From Candidatus Competibacteraceae bacterium (GTDB lineage: Bacteria; Pseudomonadota; Gammaproteobacteria; Competibacterales; Competibacteraceae): 64,000 nucleotides of DNA. Position numbers and translations under genes: made by a program. This document shows, piece by piece, positions 17,968 to 27,983 of the stretch; within the stretch, counting starts at the first letter, position 1; the number at the start of each line of letters is the position of its first letter. A model generated the notes under the pieces. It did no database searches. It was not told the origin of the DNA and worked only from the letters and a program-made list of their open reading frames with translations. The stretch is taken from NCBI GenBank assembly GCA_016712625.1, contig JADJQQ010000001.1, forward strand, positions 1,488,001 to 1,552,000, written 5' to 3'.

Positions 17968-18381
17968 CTAGCGCTGTTGCTTTCGAGCCGCTTCGGGTTG
18001 ATAGCTGACTTCCAACACCCGAAAAGTCGCTTTCCGGCCACTCGGCACCGGCCACTCGATGGACTGACCGACCGATAGGCCGAGTAGGGCGCTACCGACT
18101 GGAGCCAGCACCGATACCGTCCCGTGCGTCATATGCGTGTCGTCCGGATACGTTAGCGTCAGTTCGAATTCTTTGCCGCTGTCTTCATTGATAAACCGCG
18201 CGGTCGAGTTCATCGTGATGACATCGGATGGAATGGCGTCTAGCTCGACGATTTCAGCGCGCTCCAACTCGCGCTGTAGCGCGTCTACGCCAGGGGTCCG
18301 GCTAGCAGACAAAGAATCCAGGAGTTGCTCCAACCGCTCCAGATCTTGATTGGAAACGATGATGGGTGGGTCTTGTAACAT
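17968..18381 (-). CDS. rnk: regulator of nucleoside diphosphate kinase (Rnk/GreA C-terminal family)
   Basis: The 137-residue protein has an N-terminal helical hairpin (about residues 8-45) and a GreA/GreB-type FKBP-like C-terminal domain with LTYPDDTHMTHGTVSVLAPVG and ALLGLSVGQSIEWPVPSG. Rnk binds RNA polymerase like the Gre factors but lacks the acidic coiled-coil tip needed for transcript cleavage; in pseudomonads and E. coli it affects nucleoside diphosphate kinase levels. It is probably transcribed toward the tRNA-Ser gene and is divergent from the AEC permease. Confidence 0.88.
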   Translation of the reverse strand: MLQDPPIIVSNQDLERLEQLLDSLSASRTPGVDALQRELERAEIVELDAIPSDVITMNSTARFINEDSGKEFELTLTYPDDTHMTHGTVSVLAPVGSALLGLSVGQSIEWPVPSGRKATFRVLEVSYQPEAARKQQR

Positions 18382-18640
18382 CGTTACACTGCTCCAATGG
18401 GGAATTTATCTTTTAAATATACCGTCACCAAATTTCTAGGCTGCCCAGATCGCCATTGTGGTCATCAATGCAATTGGGCGATCTCTCAAAGTCCGGGAGT
18501 AGCCCGTTTCGGTGCGACATATCAAACATGAATATAACTTAAATGATTCAAAATCAAGTTGTTTTGGTGATAAGTTATGCCAATTTTTTAGTGATAAAAA
18601 CAAAAAATGTCTCAATTAGCAAATAGAGTAGGATTGTAAA

Positions 18641-19580
18641 ATGGATACTTTTCTCCGTCAGGTTTCACTTGCGGCTCCTCTTTTCATACTGGTTTTAATG
18701 GGATATGTGTTATTGCGCTTTTGCAAGTGGCCAAAGTTGATGGCTGATCATTTGACGCAATTTGTTTTCACACTGGCTTTGCCGGCCATGCTATTTCGCC
18801 TGATGAGCAATTTTCAGGGCTGCCGCCGGTGGATGCACGATTGCTGGTTGCCTTTTTTGGCGGTTGTTTGATCGTTTTCCTCATCGGTCGGGTGATCGCC
18901 TGGAAGTGCTTCCAGCTCGATGGAGTAAGCCAGTCGGTGTTTGCATTGGGCGGGGTATTTTCCAACAATGTGATGCTGGGGCTGCCGCTGGCCAGAGTGG
19001 TGCTCGGCGAGGCCGCAGTGCCATCAGTCGCACTGGTTTTGGTATTCAACGCTTTGATTCTTTGGACATTAGTGACAATCTCGGTTGAATGGGCGCGGCA
19101 CGGTAGTTTCTCGGCGCGGGGCTTTACCAAGACGGCGTGGGCGGTACTGACCAACCCCATTGTCGCTGGTATTCTTTAGGGACCTTGTTCGGGCTCGCCG
19201 GAATAAAAATCCCGCCGCTGATCGATCAACCGTTGGCGATGCTGGGGCATGCGGCCATCCCGCTGGCTTTAATCACCTTAGGCATGGGATTGGCCGAATA
19301 TGGGGTGCGCGATCATTGGCCGATCAGCCTGACCATTTGCGCGGTCAAATTATTGCTGCAACCCTTGGTGGTTTGGCTGCTGGCCCGCCTGCTTGGCTTG
19401 CCATCGCTGGAGACGCGGGTGGTGGTGCTGCTGGCCTCGATTGCGGTCGGCGCGAATGTCTATCTCATGTCGCGCCAGTTCAAGGTGCTGGAAGGCCCTG
19501 TGGCGGGTAGTCTTATTCTTTCAACCAGTTTGGCCGCGCTGACCACGCCATGGGTATTGACCCTGATGGGGTCGCAATGA
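18641..19580 (+). CDS. AEC-family permease, two apparent frameshifts
   Basis: A membrane carrier of the auxin-efflux-carrier family, which moves organic anions or similar solutes. Three consecutive frames each hold family sequence: MDTFLRQVSLAAPLFILVLM to MSNF, then SGLPPVDARLLVAFFGGC to NPIVAGIL, then GTLFGLAGIKIPPLI to the stop. Adding one T to the run at 18811-18814 and one T to 19175-19177 joins them into a 313-residue protein, the typical AEC size, with about ten hydrophobic segments. Both breaks are homopolymer length changes, so sequencing error is more likely than decay. The start is the ATG at 18641; the 250 bases before it are AT-rich and divergent from rnk. Confidence 0.82.
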
Positions 19581-19646
19581 TCGAAAAACCGAGGCCAATA
19601 ACCGATGGCGGGGCCGCCAAAAATCGGCCGCCCGCCCCCTGGTTGG

Positions 19647-21726
19647 CTAGGGCAACAGGCCAGCGTTGGCCGGAGGCCGACTCCAAAACAGCACATGCAG
19701 TTGTCGCAGCGAGCCGGGATCTGCGATCAAATCGCGCTTTTGCGCTGGATTCAGGCTGTCAGGCCCCTCTTCCTCCAGTTGATGGATCAAGCCATCCAGG
19801 TAATGCTGGCGTCGCTTGCCGGGCTGCTCGCGTTCCGGCAGCAGTGAAAGGTGCAGCGCGTTGACGTAAGGATCGGTCAGCGCCTGGACGAAACGGCTGC
19901 GCGGCGGCTCCTGTAGCACCGGTAGCACCGGCTTCTCGTTTTCCATGTTTTCTTCCAGATATTGCAACACCGCCGGCGGATTGGTTTCTTCCGGCGTCAG
20001 AAACAGACCGAGGCTCCGCGCCCGCCGGCCCAGGGCGATACTGCTGGAGAGCATCGATACTGGAATCGAAAGAGTCAGCCCCGCCAGCACCGGCGTGAAC
20101 CACCAGAAGAAGGCCGGAACATACCAGTAACTCAGCACGCCGATCACAACCCCGATCAGCGTATGCACCCCGTGAGCCAGCGCGGCTTCCTTGAAACTGG
20201 TCATGTGATCGCCGCGCTGTTGCGGTGGCCAGCCGACCGCGCGCCGCATCAGAATCGCCAGTACGAACTTGGTCTGAAACAACATCAGTACCGGGGCGGT
20301 CAACACCGAGAACACCGTCTCCAAAACCACGCTAGCCGTTGCGCCAATCAGCCCGCCGTAGGCGCGCAGTAATGTGCTGTCTTTCAGTAACAGTAATAAC
20401 GCCAATAGCTTGGGTAAAAATAGCATGGTCAGAGTGACCAGCAGCACAGTCGTCATTTCCACCGCAAACGAGACTGGCCAGACCGGCATCCAGTTTTCGC
20501 CAAAAAAATAGACCAGTTGCTGTTGGGTTTGGAGATAGGCTTCGACGCCGGTAGCGATCAGAAACAGCAGCCAGAGCGGCGAAGCGGCATAGGACATCAC
20601 GCCCATGATGAAGTGCAGGCGGCTAAGGCCATTGAGGCCGCGCGATAAGGCCAGCTTCAAATGCTGGAGGTTGCCCTGACACCAGCGGCGGTCGCGCTTG
20701 GCGTAATCAATCAAGGTGGGCGGAATTTCTTCGTAACTGCCATCCAGATCGTAGGCCAGCCATACTTCCCACCCGGCGCGGCGCAACAAGGCGGCTTCCA
20801 CGAAATCGTGGCTGAGAATTTCTCCGCCGAACGGTTCGCGGCCCGGCAATTTCGGCAGGCCGCAATAATCGAGAAAAGGCTGGATGCGGATGATGGCGTT
20901 GTGGCCCCAATAATTGCTCTCGCCCAATTGCCAATAATTCAGGCCGGCGGTGAACATGCGGCCGTAGATACCGCTAGCGAATTGCAGGATGCGGGCGAAC
21001 AAGGATTCCCGGTTTACGGGTACCGGCGGGGTCTGAATCAGCGCTACGCCCTGGATGTGCTTCCATCAGCCGCACCATCTCGACCAGCGTTGCGCCTTTC
21101 ATGATGCTATCGGCGTCGAGCACGATCATGTAGCGGTAGCGCCCACCCCAACGGGTGCAGAAATCCTCCAGATTGCCGGTTTTGCGACTGGTGTTCTCCG
21201 GTCGGTTGCGATAGAAGATTCGCCCCTTGCCATCGAGCGCCCGCACCATATCTTGCCAGCGCAGTTCCTCTTCGACCCAGACATCGGGATCACGGGTATC
21301 GCTGAGAATAAAAAAATCGAAGCCATCGAGTTGGCCGGTATCGGCCAGCGAGCGATGGGTGGCGCGCAATCCAGCGAATACCCGCTGCGAATCTTCGTTG
21401 TAGATCGGCATGAGGATCGCGGTGCGCGGTGGGGGCGCCGTCAGGTCGGACGGATGGGCCGGTTGGCGGGAAATCGCCCAACGGTCGCGTCCGAACAACA
21501 GCACGAAAAAACCCATCAGAGCGGACCAAAACGAAATGCAGATCCAGGAAAACAGGATGGTGTATAGCAGCAGTAACACCTGTTCGATCGGGCTGAGGCC
21601 ATCGGTATGAAACACGCTGATGAGCAGGCCCAGAGCGATTAGCGTGGTCAGTGTAATCAACGAAAAGAAGGTTACCCGACGGAGGGTATGTCCAGTAACC
21701 GCCGCGGATTGAACGGAATTAGCCAT
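19647..21726 (-). CDS. opgH: glucans biosynthesis glucosyltransferase H, apparent one-base frameshift
   Basis: OpgH (MdoH) is the inner-membrane glucosyltransferase that builds the beta-1,2 backbone of osmoregulated periplasmic glucans from UDP-glucose. The first part carries membrane helices and the GT2 domain (RTAILMPIYNED, VLDADS); the second part carries NYWGHNAIIR, the GEILSHDFVEAALLRR acceptor motif, the RRWCQGNLQH motif and further membrane helices. The frames change at the CCC of 21049-21051: after LMEAHPG the conserved VALIQTPPVPVNRESLFARI is read only with one base fewer. The corrected protein has 692 residues, within the family range but lacking the long N-terminal extension of enteric forms. 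Confidence 0.9.
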
Positions 21727-21753
21727 GAAAGAATTCCAGATGGGATGATGCGG

Positions 21754-22263
21754 TCAAGCGCCGAAGAGCTTCCGCCATAACAGGCGCAACAGCCCCATGA
21801 CAGTCAATGATCTGATGCGTTGGGTCGGCATGGCGCTGGCTAGGGGCGCGGGCGTCGGTTCGGCAATGGCTTGGCGCAAGTGGGCCAGCAGCTCCGCCGT
21901 TTCAGCCGGCGAAGCTAACAGCGCTTTAGGCCAATCCGGCGTTGCGCCGCTGAGCAAAGCGGCGCGCGCCGCCCCCAAAGCGCGCGGGTTGTGGGGTAAA
22001 TCGAGCGCCTGGGCCAGCCAGTCATCCAACAGTCCGCTTGCCGCCAATAGCGCCCGCGCCACTGGATCGGTTTCGGGTCGTTCGAGCGGCTCGGCCGCGC
22101 GCCGCAACGCCTGTTGGCTCAAAGCGGCGATCTGGATCGGATCGGTTACGTCCAGACTTTGCCAGTACACGCTCAGCCGGCCAAGCAACAGCTCGTTGGA
22201 CGGCTGGGCCACCGATGGCGGCAGATACGGCGAATGAGCCGCGCTTACTTTGCCACGGTCCAC
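21754..22263 (-). CDS. unknown protein encoded between opgG and opgH
   Basis: A 169-residue reading frame lying exactly between opgG and opgH on the same strand. I chose a GTG at 22263 because GGAG stands 6 bases before it and it overlaps the end of opgG by 19 bases, the pattern of translational coupling; a GTG at 22212 is an alternative. The product is Ala/Leu-rich and mostly helical, with no signal peptide and no clear membrane segment. Its C-terminus (RIRSLTVMGLLRLLWRKLFG) loosely resembles the basic stretch before the first membrane helix of longer OpgH proteins, so it could be a detached OpgH N-terminal region. I do not recognise a family. Confidence 0.6.
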   Translation of the reverse strand: MDRGKVSAAHSPYLPPSVAQPSNELLLGRLSVYWQSLDVTDPIQIAALSQQALRRAAEPLERPETDPVARALLAASGLLDDWLAQALDLPHNPRALGAARAALLSGATPDWPKALLASPAETAELLAHLRQAIAEPTPAPLASAMPTQRIRSLTVMGLLRLLWRKLFGA

Positions 22264-23807
22264 TGGTAGCTCCAGGTTTCCGTCAGCACGTCGTTGCCAA
22301 GCTTGAGGAAGCAACGCAGTTCGGATGGATCATTCCCTTGCGGCAACAATTCAAAGGACAGGCGCCAGCCGTTGCTGTGCGGGTTCTTATGGACCACGAT
22401 GTTTTGAATCTGGCCAGTCGAACCGCTGACCACGGCGGCAACCGGTGCGTCGTCGGCTAGCTTGGCCAAGCTTTCACCGCCGAAATCAATCACAAAGCGT
22501 CGGACTTCGGAATTGAGGTCGCCCGCGCCGCCCGCGCCGATCCGACTGGCCAGCGTCCGACCGCCAGGAGACAAGCCGGGCATGTCAAGGAAGAAGGACA
22601 GGCGGTAGTTGAATTCCAATTGTTGGCCCGCTTCGACCGGTTTTTCAGGCACCCAGAAGGCGGCAATATTGTCGTAGCGCTCGGCGTCGCTGGGGATTTC
22701 GATCAACTGCACCCAACCTTTGCCCCATTGGTCTTGCGGCTCGACCCAAATGCTGGGGCGATTTTGGTAGTGCGCCTCCAGATCCTGATAATTTTCAAAG
22801 GAACGGTCGCGCTGCAACAAGCCAAAACCGCGCGGGTTATTGTCCTGATAGGCGTTGATACGCAGCCGGGTCGGATTGTTTAGCGGCCGCCAAATCGATT
22901 CGCCGTTGCCAGTGGCGATCAACAGGCCATCGGAGTCATGCACCTGTGGACGAAAGTCGTCAAAGAACCGTTCGTTCAGCGCGCCGTGATAAAACATGCT
23001 GGTCAGCGGCGCCACGCCGAATTTTTGCACCTTGCCCCGCACGAAGAGGCTGGATTTGACTTCGATTTGGGTGGTGATGCCGGGTTTGATGGCAAAGCGA
23101 TAAGCGCCAGTCACACTCTGGCTATCGAGCAGGGCGTAAACAGTCAGTTCGGTAGCGTCTTTACTGGGTTTTTCCAGCCAGAATTCACGAAAATAGGGGA
23201 ATTCTTCGGGTTTGGGCAGACCGGTGTCGATCGCCAGGCCGCGCGCCGATAGCCCATAGTTTTGGCCTTGGCCGACGGCGCGGAAATAACTGGCGCCCAG
23301 AAAGACTGCTACTTCGTCGTAATGGCTATCAGTGTGCAGCGGGTAGAGCACCTTGAAGCCAGCGAATCCCAGATCCTTGGGCAGGTTGTCCGGCACCTGG
23401 TTGCGACCGTAATCGAATAGGTCGTTGGCATATTCGACCGGCTTGCTTTCGCCATCGCTCACCACATTGATGGCGACGGGGCGATTGAACAGAAACCCCA
23501 GCGGGGCAAACTGGATTTCGAACGGCAGCCCGGCATCTCGCCATAAGCTTTTTTCCGCTTTAAAACGGATATCGCGATACTGGTCGTAATCGAGTTTGGC
23601 CAGGAACTCCGGCAAATTGTCCCCGATTTGCTGGAACGGCTGGGTGGCCAGCGTCTCGGCCCGGCGGCGGACATCGACAAAATTGAACCGCTTGGGCGGC
23701 GGAGTGGGGGCTGGGGTGGTTTCAGGAACGCTGGGCGCGGCGACGCTGGCTAGGGGAGAGCCTAGGCTCAGCAGCAAGATCAAACTCAGTAAAATTCGCA
23801 ATTTCAC
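22245..23807 (-). CDS. opgG: glucans biosynthesis protein G, periplasmic
   Basis: OpgG (MdoG) acts in the periplasm on nascent osmoregulated glucans and is needed for their production. The product begins with a signal peptide (VKLRILLSLILLLSLGSPLA, cleavage near SVAAP) from a GTG at 23807; upstream in-frame codons are not signal-like. The family features FNFVDVRRRAETLA, DYDQYRDIRF, LYPLHTDSHYDEVAVFLGAS and YQDNNPRGFGLLQRDRSF are present, and the mature length (about 500 residues) is normal. It heads the opgG - unknown ORF - opgH operon. Confidence 0.94.
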   Translation of the reverse strand: MKLRILLSLILLLSLGSPLASVAAPSVPETTPAPTPPPKRFNFVDVRRRAETLATQPFQQIGDNLPEFLAKLDYDQYRDIRFKAEKSLWRDAGLPFEIQFAPLGFLFNRPVAINVVSDGESKPVEYANDLFDYGRNQVPDNLPKDLGFAGFKVLYPLHTDSHYDEVAVFLGASYFRAVGQGQNYGLSARGLAIDTGLPKPEEFPYFREFWLEKPSKDATELTVYALLDSQSVTGAYRFAIKPGITTQIEVKSSLFVRGKVQKFGVAPLTSMFYHGALNERFFDDFRPQVHDSDGLLIATGNGESIWRPLNNPTRLRINAYQDNNPRGFGLLQRDRSFENYQDLEAHYQNRPSIWVEPQDQWGKGWVQLIEIPSDAERYDNIAAFWVPEKPVEAGQQLEFNYRLSFFLDMPGLSPGGRTLASRIGAGGAGDLNSEVRRFVIDFGGESLAKLADDAPVAAVVSGSTGQIQNIVVHKNPHSNGWRLSFELLPQGNDPSELRCFLKLGNDVLTETWSYQWTVAK

Positions 23808-24019
23808 GGCAAGAACGGCTCCGTCAGTGAAATGGATCCCTAAGATTTTGGGAATGACCATCAAGCATAATATTGTATTGCTGTTTGGGGGTTCCAGCCA
23901 TCTCGATAGGCAATATGAGCCAAAAGTAGGGAATGTTTTACCATAAGAAAACGGGTGGCATCTCCGTATCGATCCGCATAATAATTTCATAAACAGAACA
24001 ATCAGGGCGTTCCCGACCC

Positions 24020-24799
24020 ATGACCTTCGCTCAACAACTCAGCTATATCGTTTTATTGATATTGGGGATTTTAGCCACTTACGCCACGGTTGGCGTGATT
24101 TACTGGCTGATCCATTCGCATCGTCTTGGCGAGGCGCTCAAGCAGCTCACCAACTTCTCCCCGCAGCTGGTCGCGACGCTTGGTCTGCTGTTTGGCCTGT
24201 ACATGGCGTTTTTCGCCAACGATATCTGGAGCATCCGCGATCGGGCGCAGACCATGATTTTACAGGAGGCGGATGGTTTGCGCGGCGTCCTCAATGTCGC
24301 CGAAAGTTTGCCGCCGGACGTGGGCGCTCCGCTCGTTGCCGCCGCTCAAGGTTACATCGAGGCGACGGTGCGGGAATGGCCACTGCTGGCGCAAGGTCAA
24401 AGCAGCCCGCGGGCGCATGAACTGTTGCGCCGCTTAAACGTTGTCGCCATGGGGGAGCCGCTAACCGCGCGCCTCAATTTCGGCGCCCAGTACGCCGTCG
24501 CGCATAATCTGGAAAAAGTGCAATCGGCGCGCTATTACCGCTTGGCGCTGAGTCAGAAGCGCGGCGATCCCTTAAAGTGGTTCGCGGTCGCTTGCTTGGG
24601 GACGCTGACTTTGTTGAGCGTGGCGCTGGTGCATCTGGATAACCACCGATCGCAGTTGGCGGCGATGCTGATTTACGCATCCGCCATTTCGGTCGGTTTC
24701 ACGGCCGCTTATTTGGAGCGCAGTCCGTTTCAAGCGTTTGTGGTCAGTCCGCGCCCGATCGCCGAACTGGCCGATCGGGCGGCGTTGCCGGATCTTTGA
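24020..24799 (+). CDS. DUF4239-type membrane protein
   Basis: A 259-residue inner-membrane protein with two N-terminal hydrophobic segments (about residues 8-32 and 48-66), a soluble middle, and two C-terminal segments (about 190-235). The layout and the short ADGLRGVLNVAESLP stretch fit the DUF4239 group of bestrophin-like proteins of unknown function. It is divergent from opgG with a 212-base AT-rich gap and converges with sat/cysC. No function can be assigned. Confidence 0.65.
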   Translation: MTFAQQLSYIVLLILGILATYATVGVIYWLIHSHRLGEALKQLTNFSPQLVATLGLLFGLYMAFFANDIWSIRDRAQTMILQEADGLRGVLNVAESLPPDVGAPLVAAAQGYIEATVREWPLLAQGQSSPRAHELLRRLNVVAMGEPLTARLNFGAQYAVAHNLEKVQSARYYRLALSQKRGDPLKWFAVACLGTLTLLSVALVHLDNHRSQLAAMLIYASAISVGFTAAYLERSPFQAFVVSPRPIAELADRAALPDL

Positions 24800-24814
24800 T
24801 GGGCTTGGCGGATT

Positions 24815-26539
24815 TCACCAGGTCCCGCCCCGGATGTAGCCCAGACTGTCGAGCGTTAACAGAACGCGCTGGGCCGCTTCACCAGGCGTGCAGTCGTGGG
24901 TATCGAGGGTTAGCTCCGGATTGACTGGCGCTTCATAAGGGTCGCTGATACCCGTGAATTCCTTAATCTCGCCCGCGCGCGCTTTGGCGTATAGCCCCTT
25001 GCGATCGCGGCCCTCGCAGATGTCCAGCGGTGTGGCGACATGCACTTCGATAAAGCCGCCCAATGGTTCGATCATGTCGCGCACGTCGCGGCGGGTGGCG
25101 GCGTAAGGCGCGATGGGGGCGCAGATGGCGATGCCGCCGTTCTTGGTGATCTCGCTGGCGACGAAGCCGATTCGCAGGATGTTGAGGTTGCGGTGTTCCC
25201 GCGAGAAACCCAATTCGCTGGACAGGTGCTTGCGGACCAGATCGCCGTCCAGCAGCGTGACCGCTCGCCCGCCCAGCTCCAGCAATTTGACCATCAAGGC
25301 GTTGGCGATGGTCGATTTGCCCGAGCCGGACAGGCCGGTGAAAAATACCGTAAACCCCTGCCGACGGCGCGGTGGATGGATACGACGGAGTTCGGCGATG
25401 ATTTCGGGATGGGAGAACCACTCCGGAATTTCCAGCTCTTCGCGCAGGCGGCGTTGGAATTCCGTTTCAGTCAAACGCAATGGGGTCTCGTTCGGTTGTC
25501 GTTCGTCGGCGGGGACATACTGGGCGCGCTCCCGCACGTAGACCATTTGAGGCATCGACAGGATTTGAATGCTCAATTCCCCCTGATAACGGCTGGCCAG
25601 TTCCTGGGCCTCGCCGGGTTCATAGAAGGTACGCCCAAACTGATCCTGGTTCGGACCCGCGTGATTCGGGCCTATGATGAAATGCGAGCATCCATGGTTT
25701 TGGCGGATGAGGGCGTGCCACAGCGCCTCGCGCGGGCCAGCCAGCCGCATCGCCATGTTGAGCAGACTCAACGTGGCGGTCTGTTCGGGATAGCTTTGCA
25801 GGATGTGCTCGTAGCAACGCACGCGCGAATAATGGCTGTTGTCGCCGGGCTTGACCGATCCCACCGCTGGATGGATGAGTAGGTTGGCTTCGGCCTGCTG
25901 GGCCGCGCGCAGCGTGAGCGCCTGATGGGCGCGGTGCATCGGATTGCGGGTTTGGAAGGCGATCACGCGCTGCCAGCCCAGCTTGCCGAAACGTTCGCGC
26001 AACTCACGCGGTGAGTTTCGCAGATGCGGGAAGTCATAATGGGTGGGTGGTTCGAGGCCGAGCACCCGGCCTCCGATATAGACTGGATGGCTTCGACGCA
26101 GCAGATAGAACGCGCCGGGGTGTCGTTTATCGGTCGTCCCCAATACCTGGCTGGCTTCATGGCGTGTGTCGGGCCGCCAGATATCGCCAATTTCCAAGAC
26201 AGCGATTGGAACGCCTTCCGGGTCGCGCAACGCGAGCCGTTCGCCAGAAACGATCTGGCTGGCAAATTGTTCGGATACATCCAAAGTGATCGGTATCGGC
26301 CATAGCGTGCCGTCACTCAAGCGCATCTCGGCAACCACCCGGTCATAGTCAGCCTGATTTAAGAAACCCGTTAGGGGTGAAAAGCTGCCGTTCAACAGCA
26401 GCTCGAGATCGCAAATCTGACGTGGCGTTAAATCCCATGAGGGATAGTTCCGGGATTGCGCTTTGATTTGCGTGGCCTCTGCGGCGGGAACATAAAGTTC
26501 CTTGAGAACGCCACCGTAAGGTTTGATCAAATGCGTCAT
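24815..26539 (-). CDS. bifunctional sulfate adenylyltransferase / adenylylsulfate kinase
   Basis: Makes APS from sulfate and ATP and then PAPS. The N-terminal ATP sulfurylase (about residues 1-390) has QTRNPMHRAHQAL with the HxxH nucleotide site and IIGPNHAGPNQDQFGR; the C-terminal APS kinase (about 395-574) has Walker A GLSGSGKSTIANAL and ICAPIAPYAATRRDVR. The ATG at 26539 (MTHLIKPYGG) is the family start. It is the last gene of a minus-strand series ugd-manC-manB-sat/cysC with an 85-base gap before it. PAPS made here could feed cysteine synthesis or sulfation of a polysaccharide. Confidence 0.94.
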   Translation of the reverse strand: MTHLIKPYGGVLKELYVPAAEATQIKAQSRNYPSWDLTPRQICDLELLLNGSFSPLTGFLNQADYDRVVAEMRLSDGTLWPIPITLDVSEQFASQIVSGERLALRDPEGVPIAVLEIGDIWRPDTRHEASQVLGTTDKRHPGAFYLLRRSHPVYIGGRVLGLEPPTHYDFPHLRNSPRELRERFGKLGWQRVIAFQTRNPMHRAHQALTLRAAQQAEANLLIHPAVGSVKPGDNSHYSRVRCYEHILQSYPEQTATLSLLNMAMRLAGPREALWHALIRQNHGCSHFIIGPNHAGPNQDQFGRTFYEPGEAQELASRYQGELSIQILSMPQMVYVRERAQYVPADERQPNETPLRLTETEFQRRLREELEIPEWFSHPEIIAELRRIHPPRRRQGFTVFFTGLSGSGKSTIANALMVKLLELGGRAVTLLDGDLVRKHLSSELGFSREHRNLNILRIGFVASEITKNGGIAICAPIAPYAATRRDVRDMIEPLGGFIEVHVATPLDICEGRDRKGLYAKARAGEIKEFTGISDPYEAPVNPELTLDTHDCTPGEAAQRVLLTLDSLGYIRGGTW

Positions 26540-26624
26540 TGAGTGTCCGCGTAAAATTCTTGATGAATGTTTAGATGAGGGTGGTCGATGGCGATATTGA
26601 TCTCGCCATTTTTCCAACACGCCC

Positions 26625-27977
26625 TCAGTTAGCGATTAACGCCCGCAATTCCGCGGTTCGTCGTTCTAGTAGCGCCGAGTCGCCGCGGGTTTCAATATTC
26701 AGCCGTAACAGCGGCTCCGTGTTCGAGCAGCGCAGATTGAAGCGCCAGTCAGGAAATTCGAGGCTGAGACCGTCAGTTTCATCCAATGCCGGTTTTTGAG
26801 GGGCGTAAGCGGCCAGAATTTCGCCAATCGTGGCCGGGGCGTCGGCCACTTGGAAATTAAGCTCGCCGCTGCATGGAAACGCCCGCATCCGCGCCTCCAC
26901 CAGCGCCGTCAGCGGCTTGTCGCGCCGGCTTAGCAGTTCGGCCACCAGCAGCCAAGGTATCATCCCGCTGTCGCAATAGGCAAAGCGGCGGAAGTAGTGA
27001 TGGGCGCTCATTTCGCCGCCGTACAACGCGCCTTCCAGCCGCATCCGTTCCTTGATGAAGGCGTGTCCGGTTTTACTCTGCACCGGTACGCCGCCAGCGG
27101 ATGCCACCTGCTCGATGGTGTTCCAAGTCAAGCGCGGGTCGTGAATGATTTTGGCGCCAGGCTGCCGCGCCAGCAACGTTTCGGCCAGCAGACCCACCAG
27201 ATAATACCCTTCGATGAAGCGGCCCTCGGCGTCGAAGAAGAAGCATCGGTCGAAATCGCCATCCCAAGCGAGCCCTAAATCAGCGCCATGCTCCCGTACC
27301 GCCTGGGCGGTGGCCTCGCGGCATTCCGGCAATAGCGGGTTGGGGATGCCATGGGGAAAGGTACCGTCCGGCGAATGGTGAATCTTGAGGAAATGAAACG
27401 GCAGATGCGGCTCCAGCGCGTCGATGATCGGCCCCGCGCCGCCGTTGCCGGCGTTGACTACAATCCGCAACGGTTTGAGCGCGTCCCGATCGATATAGCT
27501 CAACAGATGGGCGATATAGTCGGCTTTATTCGGCTGGCTGATCCGCTCGCCGCGCCGGCTGGATTGAGGAAAGACGCCGTGCGTGGCCGCATCGCGAATG
27601 GCAAACAGGCCGCTGTCGCCGCTGATCGGCTTGGCCTGTTCGCGAACCAGTTTCATGCCGTTGTAATCCATCGGATTATGGCTGGCGGTGACCATGATGC
27701 CGCCATCGAGCCGCTGGTGGAACGCGGCGAAATAAATTTCCTCGGTACCACACAGACCAATATCGATCACCTGGACGCCCTCGTCCAGCAATCCGTTGGC
27801 CACCGCCGCGCTCAGAGCCGGACTGCTGAGGCGCACATCATGGCCGACCGCCACCTGACGGGGATGCAGCCACAGGGCATAGGCCCGGCCAATGCGATAA
27901 GCCAGTTCCTCGTTCAGTTCGTCGGGAACTCGGCCTCGGATGTCGTACGCTTTGAAACATGCCAGCGTGGTGCGCAT
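26625..27977 (-). CDS. phosphomannomutase / phosphoglucomutase
   Basis: Converts mannose-6-phosphate to mannose-1-phosphate (and often the glucose equivalents) for GDP-mannose synthesis. The 450-residue alpha-D-phosphohexomutase has the phosphoserine loop VTASHNPMDYNGMK, the metal loop DGDFDRC, the sugar-binding GGEMSAHHYFR and the C-terminal phosphate site RCSNTEPLLR. The ATG at 27977 lies 6 bases after the manC stop. It resembles AlgC/ManB enzymes and completes the GDP-mannose route with manC. Confidence 0.94.
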   Translation of the reverse strand: MRTTLACFKAYDIRGRVPDELNEELAYRIGRAYALWLHPRQVAVGHDVRLSSPALSAAVANGLLDEGVQVIDIGLCGTEEIYFAAFHQRLDGGIMVTASHNPMDYNGMKLVREQAKPISGDSGLFAIRDAATHGVFPQSSRRGERISQPNKADYIAHLLSYIDRDALKPLRIVVNAGNGGAGPIIDALEPHLPFHFLKIHHSPDGTFPHGIPNPLLPECREATAQAVREHGADLGLAWDGDFDRCFFFDAEGRFIEGYYLVGLLAETLLARQPGAKIIHDPRLTWNTIEQVASAGGVPVQSKTGHAFIKERMRLEGALYGGEMSAHHYFRRFAYCDSGMIPWLLVAELLSRRDKPLTALVEARMRAFPCSGELNFQVADAPATIGEILAAYAPQKPALDETDGLSLEFPDWRFNLRCSNTEPLLRLNIETRGDSALLERRTAELRALIAN

Positions 27978-27983
27978 CACGTT

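Noticed and set aside
18829..19179. The middle part of the AEC permease as its own gene
   Set aside because: It starts and ends inside one permease. The three frames form a single protein when two T are added.
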